Positions 24,263 through 33,835 are shown, numbered from the stretch's first letter. The stretch is 64,000 nucleotides of DNA from Hymenobacter jeollabukensis (GCF_005771675.1 NZ_VAJM01000002.1:124001-188000), one strand, 5' to 3'. Notes: generated by a model from the letters alone, not told the origin. Program-made: numbers and translations.

Positions 24263-26263
24263 ATTCTGGAAGTCCGCGACCTGACCATCGACTTCGCCTC
24301 GCAGTACGGCCTGACGCGGGCGGTGGAGAGCGTGTCGTTTCAGCTGCGGGCAGGCGAGACGGTGGCCATCGTGGGCGAGTCGGGCTCGGGTAAATCAGTG
24401 ACCTCGCTGGCCATGCTGGGGCTGATTCCAATGCCGCCTGGCCGGCTGAGTGGGGGAGAGGCGCGGTTTCAGTCCGAGGCCCTGGGCGGGGAGGTGGATC
24501 TGCTGCGCCTTTCGGAAGCCGAGCTGCAGAAGGTGCGCGGCAATGAAATATCGTTCATCTTCCAGGAGCCGATGACTTCGCTGAACCCCGTGCACACCTG
24601 CGGGGCGCAAGTGGTGGAGGCCCTGCGGCTGCATACCACGCTCAGCAAGCAGGAGGCCGAGGCCCGCACCATTGAGCTGTTTACCGAAGCCCAGCTGCCG
24701 CGGCCGGCGGAAATCTTCAAAAGCTACCCCCACGAAATCAGCGGCGGGCAGAAGCAGCGGGTGATGATTGCCATGGCCATGGCCTGCCAGCCCGCCATCC
24801 TCATTGCCGACGAGCCCACCACCGCCCTCGACGTGACGGTGCAGGCCCGCATCCTGCAGCTCATCGACGACCTGCGCCGGCAGCGCAACACGGCGGTCCT
24901 CTTCATCACCCACGACCTGGGCGTGGTGGCCGAAATTGCCGACCGCATCCTGGTGATGTACCGCGGCAAAGTGGTGGAGCAGGGCCGGGTGCTCGACATC
25001 TTCACCAATCCCCAGCACCCCTACACCAAAGGCCTGCTGGCCTGTCGCCCAAAACTTTCGCTGGGTCGAAAAAAACTGCCGACGGTAGCCGATTTCATGC
25101 AGGAAGACGCCTCCGGCGCCTTCTCCGTCACGGCAAGTGCCGCGCTGCAAAGCCCTGCAAACGAAATAGCTGCGCAACCTATCGAGTCCCCTCAGAGCGG
25201 AGGCGACATTGACAAAATGTTTCCCGTGGAACATTCCATTGTTCCACGGCCCGACAGCACACTCACCGGCTTCGAAACCGCGCCGCTGCTGGAAACCGGC
25301 CAGGTGCCGCCAGCCGCTGACACGCCCATAGCCGCCGTGCCGCTGGATTCCTCCGCGCCGTCGTTCAACGATAGTGATAGGACGACTCAGAGTCGTACTA
25401 CCACTTCGTCCGCGCCGTCTGCGCCTCAGGATGAAGTCCTGCTAAGCGTACAGGACCTGCGCGTGTACTACCCCGTTCGCAAGGGCTTCCTGAGCCGGCA
25501 GAAGGAATACGTGCGCGCCGTCGATGGCGTGAGCTTCGATATCCGGCGCGGCGAAACCGTCGGGCTGGTAGGGGAGTCGGGCTGCGGCAAGACCACGCTG
25601 GGCCGTACGCTGCTGCGGCTGGTGGAACCAACCAGCGGCAAGATTCTGTTTGAGGGCGACGACTGGGCCAAGCTCTCAACCGGGGAGCTGCGCCGGCGTC
25701 GCCGCGACTTTCAGATGGTTTTCCAGGACCCCTACGCGGCGCTCAACCCCATGCTGACCGTGGGCGAGGCTATTCTTGAACCGATGCGCGTGCACAACGT
25801 CGGCGGCACCAAGGCCCAGCAAAAGGCGCGGGTGCTGGAGCTGCTGCGCACCGTGGGGCTGAAGGAGGAGCACTACCTGCGCTACCCGCACGAGTTCAGC
25901 GGTGGGCAGCGGCAACGCATCTGCATTGCCCGGGCGCTGGCCCTGCAACCGAAATGCATCATCTGCGACGAATCCGTCTCAGCGCTGGATGTCTCGGTGC
26001 AGGCCCAGGTGCTCAACCTGCTCAACGACCTCAAGCGCGACTTCGGCATCACCTACCTCTTCATCACCCACGACCTGTCGGTAGCCCGCTTTATGTCGGA
26101 CCGCCTGCTGGTGATGAGTGCCGGCCAGATCGTGGAGCAGGGCAACGCGGCCGACATCTACGCCAACCCCCAGCACGAGTACACCCAGCGCCTGCTGGCC
26201 GCCATTCCGAAGGATACGCCCGAGGATATCCGTGCCGCCGTGGCAAGGCGGGAACTGACGTAG
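24233..26263 (+). CDS. fused oligopeptide/dipeptide ABC transporter ATPase (DppD-DppF type)
   Basis: The 676-residue protein holds two ABC ATPase domains in one chain. The first (residues about 12-265) has Walker A GESGSGKS at 48-55, signature SGGQKQR and Walker [10 protein letters not shown]. The second (about 405-665) has [15 protein letters not shown] and IICDESVS. After each lies the oligopeptide-transporter C-terminal motif ([11 protein letters not shown] and [11 protein letters not shown]). They would power a Dpp/Opp-type peptide importer, but no permease or binding protein is near, so it is an orphan ATPase pair. The linker (about 285-400) is low-complexity, and its codons contain a parS-like site (25218). 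No ATG: GTG 24233 or GTG 24260. Confidence 0.92.
   Translation: MQSVKSEKSVILEVRDLTIDFASQYGLTRAVESVSFQLRAGETVAIVGESGSGKSVTSLAMLGLIPMPPGRLSGGEARFQSEALGGEVDLLRLSEAELQKVRGNEISFIFQEPMTSLNPVHTCGAQVVEALRLHTTLSKQEAEARTIELFTEAQLPRPAEIFKSYPHEISGGQKQRVMIAMAMACQPAILIADEPTTALDVTVQARILQLIDDLRRQRNTAVLFITHDLGVVAEIADRILVMYRGKVVEQGRVLDIFTNPQHPYTKGLLACRPKLSLGRKKLPTVADFMQEDASGAFSVTASAALQSPANEIAAQPIESPQSGGDIDKMFPVEHSIVPRPDSTLTGFETAPLLETGQVPPAADTPIAAVPLDSSAPSFNDSDRTTQSRTTTSSAPSAPQDEVLLSVQDLRVYYPVRKGFLSRQKEYVRAVDGVSFDIRRGETVGLVGESGCGKTTLGRTLLRLVEPTSGKILFEGDDWAKLSTGELRRRRRDFQMVFQDPYAALNPMLTVGEAILEPMRVHNVGGTKAQQKARVLELLRTVGLKEEHYLRYPHEFSGGQRQRICIARALALQPKCIICDESVSALDVSVQAQVLNLLNDLKRDFGITYLFITHDLSVARFMSDRLLVMSAGQIVEQGNAADIYANPQHEYTQRLLAAIPKDTPEDIRAAVARRELT
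25218..25233. promoter_or_regulatory. parS-like site (15 of 16) inside the ABC linker
   Basis: TGTTTCCCGTGGAACA differs by one base from the ParB-binding consensus TGTTTCACGTGGAACA. A further half-site TGTTCCACG follows at 25240-25248. It lies in the weakly conserved linker codons of the fused ABC ATPase, where such a site could be tolerated. A perfect copy is at 34530. Confidence 0.55.
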
Positions 26264-26274
26264 CCTAGATTCCG

Positions 26275-26423
26275 CGTCATTCAGAGCGCAGCGAAGAATC
26301 TCGCGTGCTGATGGCTGCAAGCACTCCTAACGGAGGGGTAGAGATGCTTCGGCAAGCTCAGCCTGATGTCCTGGGGCTCGTTCAATGGAACACGCGAGAT
26401 TCTTCGCTGCGCTCTGAATGACG
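26275..26423. repeat. long palindromic repeat with a second repeat nested inside
   Basis: Arms 26275-26307 and 26391-26423 are perfect 33-base inverted repeats (each containing CATTCAGAGCGCAGCGAAGA or its complement). The 83 bases between them carry part of the other repeat family (GTAGAGATGCTTCGGCAAGC at about 26338-26357). The element starts 12 bases after the ABC ATPase stop codon. The nesting looks like one palindromic unit having inserted into or recombined with another. Confidence 0.8.
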
Positions 26424-26810
26424 TTCTTTCAAGTGTTATTAATCCATTACAGCCCGTTTAAGCCCTCCGATTCTTTTATCCCAATATCGACTGCGGTCAA
26501 AACCCCGAGCGTCGCGTATAGCGCCTGAAAACCGTTCAATAAGACCCTCGTTACCCCACGCGTATCCGCTACCGGCGCGTCAGCTTGCTGCTGATATATT
26601 CAGAAGTTCTTTTCTTTCGCACAACTTAACCCGGTCAGTCCTCGAACACTAGGCCGACCACCCTGCGCCGGACGCAACAAAATCCGCCCGACGCGCATAT
26701 TCACCCCGCAGGCCCGCCCAAACCGGTGCGCTGATTTGCCTGCCTTTTTTCCGCTAACTCGCCGCCCGTCAGAGATACCCAAAAGCAGCCCGGCGGCGAC
26801 CCTTTTCACC
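26424..26810. other. intergenic stretch without recognised features
   Basis: About 390 bases before rnr. I find no open frame with family resemblance, no terminator and no RNA motif. The base composition is more AT-rich than the neighbouring genes. The promoter of rnr should be here, but no clean TAnnTTTG is visible. Confidence 0.4.
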
Positions 26811-29540
26811 ATGAAGAGAAATAACGACTCGGACGCCCCGCGCCCTCAGCGCGACCCGGCCCGCCGCCGCGACCAAGCCCCTCAATCGGCCGTCATCAAC
26901 AAGACCATGGTCTTCCGCATCTTCGCCGATAACCCCGGCAAGGTGTTCAACTACCGCCAGCTCGCCCGCCGCCTCGGCGTGGTTGACAAAGACCAGCGCG
27001 ACGAGCTGTTCGACACGCTCAAGGCCCTCAAGAAAAGCGGCCACATCGCCCTGCTCCAGAACGACGACTACCGCCTCGTGGAAATTCCCGGCCGTAGCTC
27101 CGCTGAGCAGCGTCCCGACCACGACCAGCCCGCCGCCCGCCGCTCCGCGCGGCCCGAGCCGGAGCTGCCAGCAATCCAGGCCGCGCCAGCCGCCGAGCGG
27201 GAGCGGGCTCCGCGCCGCGGCAAAGGGCCCACCCCGGCCGCTACTCCCGAAGGCGGCTACCAGCCCCGCCGGCAGCGCCCGATGGAGTCGCCCGGCGAGT
27301 CGCTGGACGAAGGCCCCATCGTGCACCGCCGCCGCTCCGCCGGCTTCGACATGCCTGGCACCGCCGACCGCAGCCACCGCCCCGGCTCCTACAAAGAGCG
27401 GCGCGAAGGCAGCTACCAGGCCGGCCCCACCATCACCGGCACCGTGGACTTGGCCACACCCAAGTTCGCCTTCATCGTGAGCGAGGAGCTGCCGGAGGAC
27501 CTGCGCATCTTCACCGACCGTCTGGCCTTCGCCATGGACGGCGACACGGTGCGCGTGCGCCTTGGCCAGAACCGCGACGGAAAGCCCACCGGCGACGTGG
27601 TCGAAATCATCGAGCGGGTGAAGGAGGAAGTCGTGGGGCGCCTGCAGGTGCAGGGCGGCTTCGGCTTCGTGCACCCCGATTACAAGAAGCTCTACTTCGA
27701 CGTGTTCGTGCCCGGCCACGCGCTCAACGGCGCGGAGAACGGTGACAAGGTGCTCGTGCGCGTAACGGAGTGGCCCACCGAGGCCGGCCGCCAGCCCGTG
27801 GGCGAGGTGGTGCGCAGCTTCGGCCAGGCCGGGGGCCACGAGGCCGAGATTAACGCCATCATGGCCGAGTACGGCCTGCCCTTCGAATTTCCGGAGGAAG
27901 TGGAAGCCGAGGCCAACGCCATTCCGGCCAGCATCAGCAAGGAGGAAATTGCCAAGCGCCGCGACTTCCGCCCCGTCACCACCTTCACCATCGACCCGGT
28001 CGACGCGAAGGACTTCGACGATGCCCTCTCGATCCGGCAGCTGGAAAATGGCCACTGGGAAATCGGTGTGCACATCGCCGACGTGAGCCACTACGTGGTG
28101 CCCGGCACCCGCCTGGAGAAGGAAGCCAAGCACCGCGCTACCTCGGTGTACCTGGTCGACCGCACCATTCCGATGCTGCCCGAGCGGCTGTCGAACGGGC
28201 TTTGCTCGTTGCGCCCCAACGAGGACAAGCTGACCTTCTCGGCTGTGTTTGAGCTCGACGAAAAGGGCAAACTCTACGACTCCTGGTACGGCCGCACCGT
28301 CATTCACTCCGACCGCCGCTTCACCTACGAGGAGGCACAGGAGCGCATCGAAACGGGCGAGGGCGACTACGCGGCCGACATCAATCTGCTCAACTCGATT
28401 GCCAAGAAGCTGCAGGCCGAGCGGTTCCGCAAGGGCGCCATCAGCTTCGAGGCGCCGGAGGTGAAGTTCAAGCTCGACGCGGACGGCAAGCCGGTGGGCG
28501 TGTTCATCAAGGAGCGCAAGGACGCGCACAAGCTGATCGAGGAATTCATGCTGCTGGCCAACCGCAAGGTGGCCGAGTTCGTGTTCCGCCTGAAGCCCCG
28601 CAAGCCCCGCCTCACCATGGTCTACCGCACCCACGACGCGCCCGACCCCGACCGCCTGGAGAATTTCGCGCAGTTTGCCCGGCAGTTCGGCCACTCGCTG
28701 AACTTCGGCGAAAACGCCAACGTGAGCAAGGAGCTGAACCAGCTGACGGCCGCCGTGGAAGGCAAGCCCGAGCAGTCCGTCATTCAGGCGCTGGCGGTGC
28801 GGGCCATGTCCAAGGCCATCTACACCACCGAGCCGCTGGGCCACTTCGGCCTGGCCTTCGACCACTACTCGCACTTCACCTCGCCCATCCGTCGCTACCC
28901 CGACATGATGGCCCACCGCCTGCTCGAAGACTACCTGCACGGGGCCAAGAGCGCCGACGCAGTGGAGCTGGAGGCCGACTGCAAGCACTCCTCGGAGCGT
29001 GAGAAGCGGGCCGCCCAGGCCGAACGGGCCAGCATCAAGTACAAGCAGGTCGAGTTCATGGCCGAGCACGTGGGCGAGCAGTTCACCGGCGTGGTGTCGG
29101 GCTTTAATGAGCGCGGCATGTACGTGGAAATGGGCGAAACCAAAAGCGAAGGCATGGTGCGCGTCTCCGACATCGACGAGGACTACTTCCAGTACGACAA
29201 GGAGCGGATGCAGATGGTAGGCCAGCGCACCGGCCGCATCATCAAGTTCGGCGACACGGTGCAGGTCATCATCAAAGCCGCCAACCTGCTCGACCGCACC
29301 ATCGACCTGGACCTCGTCACTTCCGGTACCGGCACCAACCAGCGCCGCGCCGGCCGCGCGAAATCCGACGGCTACGCCGCCCGCGACGAGCGAGGTAGCG
29401 GCGGCGGCCGGGGCCGCTCCGGCTCGGGCAGCGGCGGCCGCTCCGATGGCCGCGGCGGTGGCAAGTCGGGCGGTAGCGGCGGCAGCCGCCCGCGCAAATC
29501 CGGCGGCGGCAAGAAAGGCCGCAGCCGCTTCCACGGCTAA
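26811..29540 (+). CDS. rnr: ribonuclease R
   Basis: The 909-residue 3'-5' exoribonuclease degrades structured RNA. An N-terminal winged-helix segment (VFRIFADNPGKVFNYRQLAR, about 30-85) is followed by a disordered Arg/Pro-rich spacer (about 90-205), cold-shock OB domains, and the RNB catalytic domain. The RNB domain shows the metal-binding signature TIDPVDAKDFDDALS and, further on, HFTSPIRRYPDMMAHR. The S1 domain is GEQFTGVVSGFNERGMYVEM. The last 70 or so residues are almost only Gly, Arg, Ser and Lys, a basic RGG-like tail longer than usual. ATG 26811 precedes the first conserved helix; an earlier in-frame codon at 26736 is less likely. Confidence 0.95.
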   Translation: MKRNNDSDAPRPQRDPARRRDQAPQSAVINKTMVFRIFADNPGKVFNYRQLARRLGVVDKDQRDELFDTLKALKKSGHIALLQNDDYRLVEIPGRSSAEQRPDHDQPAARRSARPEPELPAIQAAPAAERERAPRRGKGPTPAATPEGGYQPRRQRPMESPGESLDEGPIVHRRRSAGFDMPGTADRSHRPGSYKERREGSYQAGPTITGTVDLATPKFAFIVSEELPEDLRIFTDRLAFAMDGDTVRVRLGQNRDGKPTGDVVEIIERVKEEVVGRLQVQGGFGFVHPDYKKLYFDVFVPGHALNGAENGDKVLVRVTEWPTEAGRQPVGEVVRSFGQAGGHEAEINAIMAEYGLPFEFPEEVEAEANAIPASISKEEIAKRRDFRPVTTFTIDPVDAKDFDDALSIRQLENGHWEIGVHIADVSHYVVPGTRLEKEAKHRATSVYLVDRTIPMLPERLSNGLCSLRPNEDKLTFSAVFELDEKGKLYDSWYGRTVIHSDRRFTYEEAQERIETGEGDYAADINLLNSIAKKLQAERFRKGAISFEAPEVKFKLDADGKPVGVFIKERKDAHKLIEEFMLLANRKVAEFVFRLKPRKPRLTMVYRTHDAPDPDRLENFAQFARQFGHSLNFGENANVSKELNQLTAAVEGKPEQSVIQALAVRAMSKAIYTTEPLGHFGLAFDHYSHFTSPIRRYPDMMAHRLLEDYLHGAKSADAVELEADCKHSSEREKRAAQAERASIKYKQVEFMAEHVGEQFTGVVSGFNERGMYVEMGETKSEGMVRVSDIDEDYFQYDKERMQMVGQRTGRIIKFGDTVQVIIKAANLLDRTIDLDLVTSGTGTNQRRAGRAKSDGYAARDERGSGGGRGRSGSGSGGRSDGRGGGKSGGSGGSRPRKSGGGKKGRSRFHG

Positions 29541-29656
29541 GCCAGTAGCCTATCTGCTCCCGTATTCCGCCCCGTCGGCCCAGTGCCGGCGGGGCGGATT
29601 TGCGTTAGTACCTACACTGTTTTTTGTCAGAAACCCCAAACCCAAGCCCAAACCCG

Positions 29657-29858
29657 TCAAACCTTCGCCCCGATCATCCAAACCTAAGTCCCGACGCTCC
29701 AAAGCTTCGCCTCAATCGTCCAAACCTAAGACGTGACCTTCCAAAGCTTCGCCTCGATCCTCCAAAGCATGGACGCAGTCATCCAAACCTTCGCCCCGAC
29801 GCTCCAAACCTAAGTCAGGGCCCGCCAAAGCTTCGCCCCGACCCTCCAAACCTCCGCC
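29657..29858. repeat. 21-bp minisatellite, nine full copies
   Basis: Nine consecutive 21-base units fill 29657-29845, with a tenth partial unit to 29858. Each opens with CCAAA. Two main forms occur, one continuing GCTTCGCC and one continuing CCTAAG, and the last bases vary. Because 21 is divisible by three, frames through it stay open, and one (TTG start at 29624) reads as seven-residue repeats of the PNLRPDA kind. It has no credible start, so I treat the array as non-coding. The rest of the 481-base gap (29541-30021) holds a GC hairpin after rnr (about 29568-29600) and a small inverted repeat GTCAGTCT/AGACTGAC at 29890-29917. Confidence 0.85.
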
Positions 29859-30021
29859 AACACATTTCGGCGGCCCCGTCCGCGCTGTCGTCAGTCTTGA
29901 GCGCAGCGGAGACTGACCGACGCCGAACGGCCGCAAGCCGCCCACCTGCGCGACCCTCGCGCCGTATGCCCGTCGGCTACCCGCGGCACCCGCCGGTGCC
30001 GCCCGCCCTCCGTACCTTGCC

Positions 30022-31026
30022 GTGGCATCATTCGCCGCTCCCAATCCTGTGGACCTTTCCCGCTTTCTGAGCCCCATCACCGAGGCCCTGGCCGCCCGCC
30101 ACTACGGCGACCAGCCGCTCGAACTCTACGAACCCATCCGCTACAGCATGAGCATGGGCGGCAAGCGCATCCGCCCCCTGCTCACCCTGCTCGGCGCCTA
30201 CCTCTATTCCGACCACTGGGAGCAGCTGGCGCTGAACCCCGCCCTGGCCGTCGAGGTCTTCCACAACTTCACCCTGCTCCACGACGACATCATGGACCAG
30301 GCCCCGCTGCGCCGCGGCCAGCCCACGGTGCACGTCAAGTGGAACCCCAACGTAGCCATCCTCTCCGGCGACGTGATGCTGGTGCGCGCCTACGAGCTGC
30401 TCTTCGACATCGAGCCCGCCCTGCTGCGCGAAGCCCTGCAGCGCTTCAGCCAGACGGCCGCCGAAGTCTGCGAAGGCCAGCAGCTCGACATGAACTTCGA
30501 GACGCGCCCCCAGGTCAGCATTGCCCAGTACCTCGACATGATCCGCCTGAAAACGGCCGTGCTCCTGGGCTTCGCGCTGGAGCTGGGCGCCCGCCTCGGC
30601 GGAGCCAGCGCCGAGGATGCCGACCACCTGCGCCGCTTCGGCGTCGACATCGGCCTGGCCTTCCAGCTGCGCGACGATTTGCTCGACGTCTACGGCGACG
30701 CGGCCACCTTCGGCAAGCGCGTCGGCGGCGACATCGTGTCGGATAAAAAGACCTACCTGCTCCTCACCGCCCTGGAACGCGCCAACGCGGCCCAGAGAGC
30801 CACGCTGGGCCATTGGCTGGGTCTGAACTCATCCGAAACCGCCGCGGCCAAGGTGCGGGCCGTTACGGCCATCTACGACCAGCTCCAGATCCGTCCCCGC
30901 ACCGAAGCCCTCATCAACGACTATTTCCAGGACGCCCTGGCCCACCTCGACCAGGTGCAGGCCCCCGCCGAGCGCAAAGCCCTGCTGCGCGGCCTGGCCC
31001 TGCAGCTGATGGAGCGCGAGAGCTAG
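30022..31026 (+). CDS. polyprenyl synthetase (trans-isoprenyl diphosphate synthase)
   Basis: The protein of up to 334 residues has both aspartate-rich motifs of the family: HDDIMD (first, about residue 92) and LRDDLLD (second, about 217). Also present are GGKRIRP near the start and the KTAVL motif at about 175. It joins isopentenyl diphosphate units to an allylic diphosphate to make farnesyl-, geranylgeranyl- or longer chains; chain length cannot be told safely. No ATG exists: GTG 30022 or GTG 30049. A TACCTTGC -7-like box ends at 30020, right against the first GTG, so the second start (27 bases later) fits the usual spacing better. Confidence 0.92.
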   Translation: MASFAAPNPVDLSRFLSPITEALAARHYGDQPLELYEPIRYSMSMGGKRIRPLLTLLGAYLYSDHWEQLALNPALAVEVFHNFTLLHDDIMDQAPLRRGQPTVHVKWNPNVAILSGDVMLVRAYELLFDIEPALLREALQRFSQTAAEVCEGQQLDMNFETRPQVSIAQYLDMIRLKTAVLLGFALELGARLGGASAEDADHLRRFGVDIGLAFQLRDDLLDVYGDAATFGKRVGGDIVSDKKTYLLLTALERANAAQRATLGHWLGLNSSETAAAKVRAVTAIYDQLQIRPRTEALINDYFQDALAHLDQVQAPAERKALLRGLALQLMERES

Positions 31027-31060
31027 CGCCCCGTTCCATCCACCTTTCCTTCTGCCCACA

Positions 31061-31708
31061 ATGCCCTTTCCTATCGACCCCGTCATCATCCTCATTGCCC
31101 TGACGGTCGGCCTCTCTTTCTACGGCTGGAACAACCCCAGCGTGATGGAGCGCTGGATCTTCAGCCCCTACCGCGTGCGCCGCAACCACGAGTGGTACCG
31201 CTTCCTCAGCAGCGGCTTCCTCCACGCCGATTTCATGCACCTGTTCTTCAACATGTTTGCCTTCTACTCTTTCGGGCAGCTCGTGCAGAACCAGCTCATG
31301 GTCGAATCCGGCACCCTTACCGGTATCCTGCTCTTCCTGCTGCTCTACCTCGGCGGCGTCGTCATCTCCGATATTCCCACCTACCTGCGCCACCGCCAGG
31401 ATGCCCGCTACGGCAGCCTCGGGGCCTCCGGGGGCGTGGCCGCCGTGGTCTTCGCCGCCATCCTGTTCTACCCCGTCGCGCCCGAAGGCGGCGGTATCAT
31501 GATCTTCCCCATTCCCTTCCGCATCCAGCCCTTCCTCTTCGGTTTCCTCTACCTGGGCTATTCCTACTACCAGGGCCGCCGCTCCGGCGACAATATCAAC
31601 CACGACGCCCACTTCTACGGCGCCCTCTACGGCGTGCTGCTCACGATGCTGCTGTACCCCACCGTTATCCTCGATTTCTGGCAGCAAATCAGTAATAAGT
31701 ATTTGTAA
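31061..31708 (+). CDS. rhomboid family intramembrane serine protease
   Basis: The 215-residue multi-pass membrane protein has the rhomboid catalytic pair. The serine is in YGSLGASGGVAAV (GxSG, about residue 125) and the histidine is in NHDAHFYGALYG near the end. The conserved HADFMHLFFNMFAFYSFG block lies at about 49-66. Rhomboids cut TM segments of membrane proteins; the bacterial substrates are mostly unknown. It has six TM segments and the plain bacterial length. It follows the prenyl synthase by 34 bases and may share its transcript. Confidence 0.92.
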   Translation: MPFPIDPVIILIALTVGLSFYGWNNPSVMERWIFSPYRVRRNHEWYRFLSSGFLHADFMHLFFNMFAFYSFGQLVQNQLMVESGTLTGILLFLLLYLGGVVISDIPTYLRHRQDARYGSLGASGGVAAVVFAAILFYPVAPEGGGIMIFPIPFRIQPFLFGFLYLGYSYYQGRRSGDNINHDAHFYGALYGVLLTMLLYPTVILDFWQQISNKYL

Positions 31709-31813
31709 ATCAGGTGTTTGGATGCTAAAAACAGGCGAATGTATATCCATTGGGCGATGCTTGCGTAAGAAGACGCACAACACCTTCTCCTTACTCCAAC
31801 CCAAGCACCACCA

Positions 31814-32095
31814 ATGAACCGCGTAACTTCCCTCCGTGTGCCTTTCCGGCCCCTCGCCGCGCTAATGGCCTTCTTCGCCTCGCTCTCGCTCACCAGCTGC
31901 AGCCGCCGCGACGATTACGGCTCCTACACTATCTGGGGCGCCCTCATCCTGATCCTGGACGTGGTAGCCATGATCGACGCGCTGCGCCAGCCCTGGTCGC
32001 TCGGCAAGAAGATTCTCTGGATTGCCATCATCTACTTCCTGCCCATTCTGGGGCTGATCCTTTATTACCTGATTTCCGGCCGCGGCAAGTCCTAA
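31814..32095 (+). CDS. small membrane protein with PLDc_N (phospholipase D nuclease N-terminal) domain
   Basis: The 93-residue protein has an N-terminal signal/TM stretch (about 12-28, ending LTSC, which could be a lipobox) and two further TM segments (about 40-55 and 66-85). The typical PLDNc pattern is visible: WGALILILDVVAMIDALR, then LGKKILWIAIIYFLPILGLI and a final YYLISGR. The domain is otherwise found as the membrane anchor of cardiolipin synthases, but stand-alone copies like this have no known function. ATG start. It is closed by the terminator at 32117. Confidence 0.82.
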   Translation: MNRVTSLRVPFRPLAALMAFFASLSLTSCSRRDDYGSYTIWGALILILDVVAMIDALRQPWSLGKKILWIAIIYFLPILGLILYYLISGRGKS

Positions 32096-32116
32096 ACCGA
32101 CTCCGTTTCGCCAAAC

Positions 32117-32158
32117 GAAAAGAGGCCCGCTGCACAATGCAGCGGGCCTCTTTGTTTT
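32117..32158. terminator. bidirectional terminator between convergent genes
   Basis: AAAAGAGGCCCGCTGCA and TGCAGCGGGCCTCTTTGTTTT form a long perfect stem with A- and T-rich sides, serving the genes ending at 32095 (plus) and 32192 (minus). Confidence 0.88.
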
Positions 32159-32191
32159 CTACGGAATGAACGGGCGAATGGCCCGGCCGGC

Positions 32192-32821
32192 TTACTTCTT
32201 ACCGGCCAGCAGCCGCTGCTTTTCCAAGCGTGCCACGTGGCCCAGCGTCTGCCCCAGGTTGGTAATTTCCGTAATCTGCCAGTAGTCGCCCCGGTCACGC
32301 ATCTTCACTTCCAGCACCATCGTCGTGTCGTACTTCGGCTGCGTAAACTCCAGCCCGACCAGCGCCTGCTCGCCCTGCTCGTTCACGTACTTCACGCCCT
32401 TGAAGCTGCTCTCCGGGCTGATAACCTTGCTGGCCAGCCCGGCCATCGATACCTTCACCATGCGTTGTGGTTGGCTGGCAGCCGCCGCCTCCAAGGAACC
32501 AGTTTCTACGAAGTGCTGCATTTCCTTACGGGCGGCCTTGGCCAGCTGCGGCTTGGCCAGGCCCAGCACGCCCTTCGCCAACAGGCCACTGCCCGGCAGC
32601 ACAAAGCCCAGCGCCTTGCCCTGATCAGCCACCTGATCCACTAGGCTGCCCGTCACGCTCTCCACGTCCACGTACTTCTCGAAGCTGCTCACGTCGTGGT
32701 CGTGCAGGGCTTTCACCGCCTGGCCCAGGGCGAATTTGGGACCGGTCGTCACCTCGCGGTAATACAGGTAGCCTCCGATCAGCAGCACCGCCAGCACCAG
32801 AAGCAATAGTAAACGTTTCAT
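32192..32821 (-). CDS. membrane-anchored DUF2939-like protein
   Basis: The 209-residue protein has a single N-terminal TM (LLLLLVLAVLLIGGYLYYRE, residues about 4-23). A soluble domain typical of DUF2939 follows: GPKFALGQAVKALHDHDVSSFEKYVDVESV, then LAKGVLGLAKPQLAKAARKE, and a C-terminal YWQITEITNLGQTLG. Proteins of this kind sit in the inner membrane with the domain outside the cytoplasm; the function is unknown. I chose the ATG at 32821, which places the TM at the very start; upstream codons in the same frame lack similarity. Divergent from the GDPD gene. Confidence 0.78.
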   Translation of the reverse strand: MKRLLLLLVLAVLLIGGYLYYREVTTGPKFALGQAVKALHDHDVSSFEKYVDVESVTGSLVDQVADQGKALGFVLPGSGLLAKGVLGLAKPQLAKAARKEMQHFVETGSLEAAAASQPQRMVKVSMAGLASKVISPESSFKGVKYVNEQGEQALVGLEFTQPKYDTTMVLEVKMRDRGDYWQITEITNLGQTLGHVARLEKQRLLAGKK

Positions 32822-32942
32822 GTAGGGGTCAGAAAAAGATGAGTTCAACGCAAAGCTTCGCCAAAAATACCGCTTTGCGCTGCTCCTGCTAGTTCGCCCA
32901 CGGGTTTGCCTGCCTGCCCGCCGATTTGCGTATGCATATCCT

Positions 32943-33800
32943 ATGCTACCAGCTCCCGAATCCTCCCTGCGGCCACTCATCTACGGTCACCGCGGCTGCC
33001 GCGGCCTGCGCCCCGAAAACACCCTGCCCGCCTTCCTGCACGCCCTCGATTGGGGCGTCGACGGCCTCGAGCTTGACGTCATTATCTCGGCCGACAACGA
33101 AGTCGTCGTGTCGCACGAGCCCTGGCTGAATGCTGCCGTCTGCACCGGCCCCGACGGTGCCGTACTAACTCCCGAAGCCGGCCGGGCCTTCAACCTATTC
33201 CGGCAGCCCTACGCCACCATCCGCCGCTGCGACTGTGGCCGCATACGGCACCCCAATTTCCCCGAGCAGCAGTCCGAACCAGCCTATAAGCCTACCCTTA
33301 CGGAGGTGCTACACGCCGTGGCGGCTCGTTGTGCCACGCTGGGCCGACCCATTCCGGCCTTTTCCATTGAGCTGAAAAGTACCCCCGGCGCCGACGGCCT
33401 TGACCAGCCCCCGCCTTCGCAATTCGTGGCCCTGGTGGAGCAGGTCTTAGCCAATGCGCAACGCCAGCTTACGTTCCCGCTGCGCCTCCTGCTGATGTCC
33501 TTCGACCACCGCGTGGTACAAGCTGTTCGCGCCACATCAGGCTACCCGGTTTGCCTGCTGATCGAAGACGAGCTGCCGGTGGCTGAGCATATCCAGCGGC
33601 TCGGGTTTGTGCCAGATGCACTCGGTCCCGATTATCACCTGCTCGATGAGACGCTGCTCCGCTTCTGCAAAAGCGCCCGGCTGCCCATCATAGCCTGGAC
33701 GGTAAATGATCCAGCGGATATCAAGCGTGTTGCGCAGCTGGGCGTACACGGTATCACTACAGATTATCCAGATCGAGCAGTGACTGTACTCGGCCCTTAA
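32943..33800 (+). CDS. glycerophosphodiester phosphodiesterase
   Basis: The 285-residue TIM-barrel enzyme splits glycerophosphodiesters to glycerol-3-phosphate and an alcohol. The catalytic HRGCRGLRPENTLPAF (His 16 and Arg 17 with the Glu/Asn pair) is at the N-terminus. The metal-binding LELDVIISADNEVVVSHEP follows, and the later conserved parts are FSIELKS, IIAWTVNDP and GVHGITTDYPD. No signal peptide, so it should be cytoplasmic and serve phospholipid turnover. ATG 32943 is eight bases before the codon for the first conserved residues and fits the family start. It ends at the terminator at 33836. Confidence 0.92.
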   Translation: MLPAPESSLRPLIYGHRGCRGLRPENTLPAFLHALDWGVDGLELDVIISADNEVVVSHEPWLNAAVCTGPDGAVLTPEAGRAFNLFRQPYATIRRCDCGRIRHPNFPEQQSEPAYKPTLTEVLHAVAARCATLGRPIPAFSIELKSTPGADGLDQPPPSQFVALVEQVLANAQRQLTFPLRLLLMSFDHRVVQAVRATSGYPVCLLIEDELPVAEHIQRLGFVPDALGPDYHLLDETLLRFCKSARLPIIAWTVNDPADIKRVAQLGVHGITTDYPDRAVTVLGP

Positions 33801-33835
33801 CAGGCCGCCCGAATCCGATGCCGCGACTACCAACC

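Noticed and set aside
29657-29858. Possible CRISPR array
   Set aside because: The 21-bp units are contiguous with no unique spacers, and no cas genes are present.
29624-30070. Open frame with seven-residue repeats over the minisatellite
   Set aside because: It has only a TTG start, no leader signals, and owes its openness to the 21-base period. It also runs into the prenyl synthase gene.
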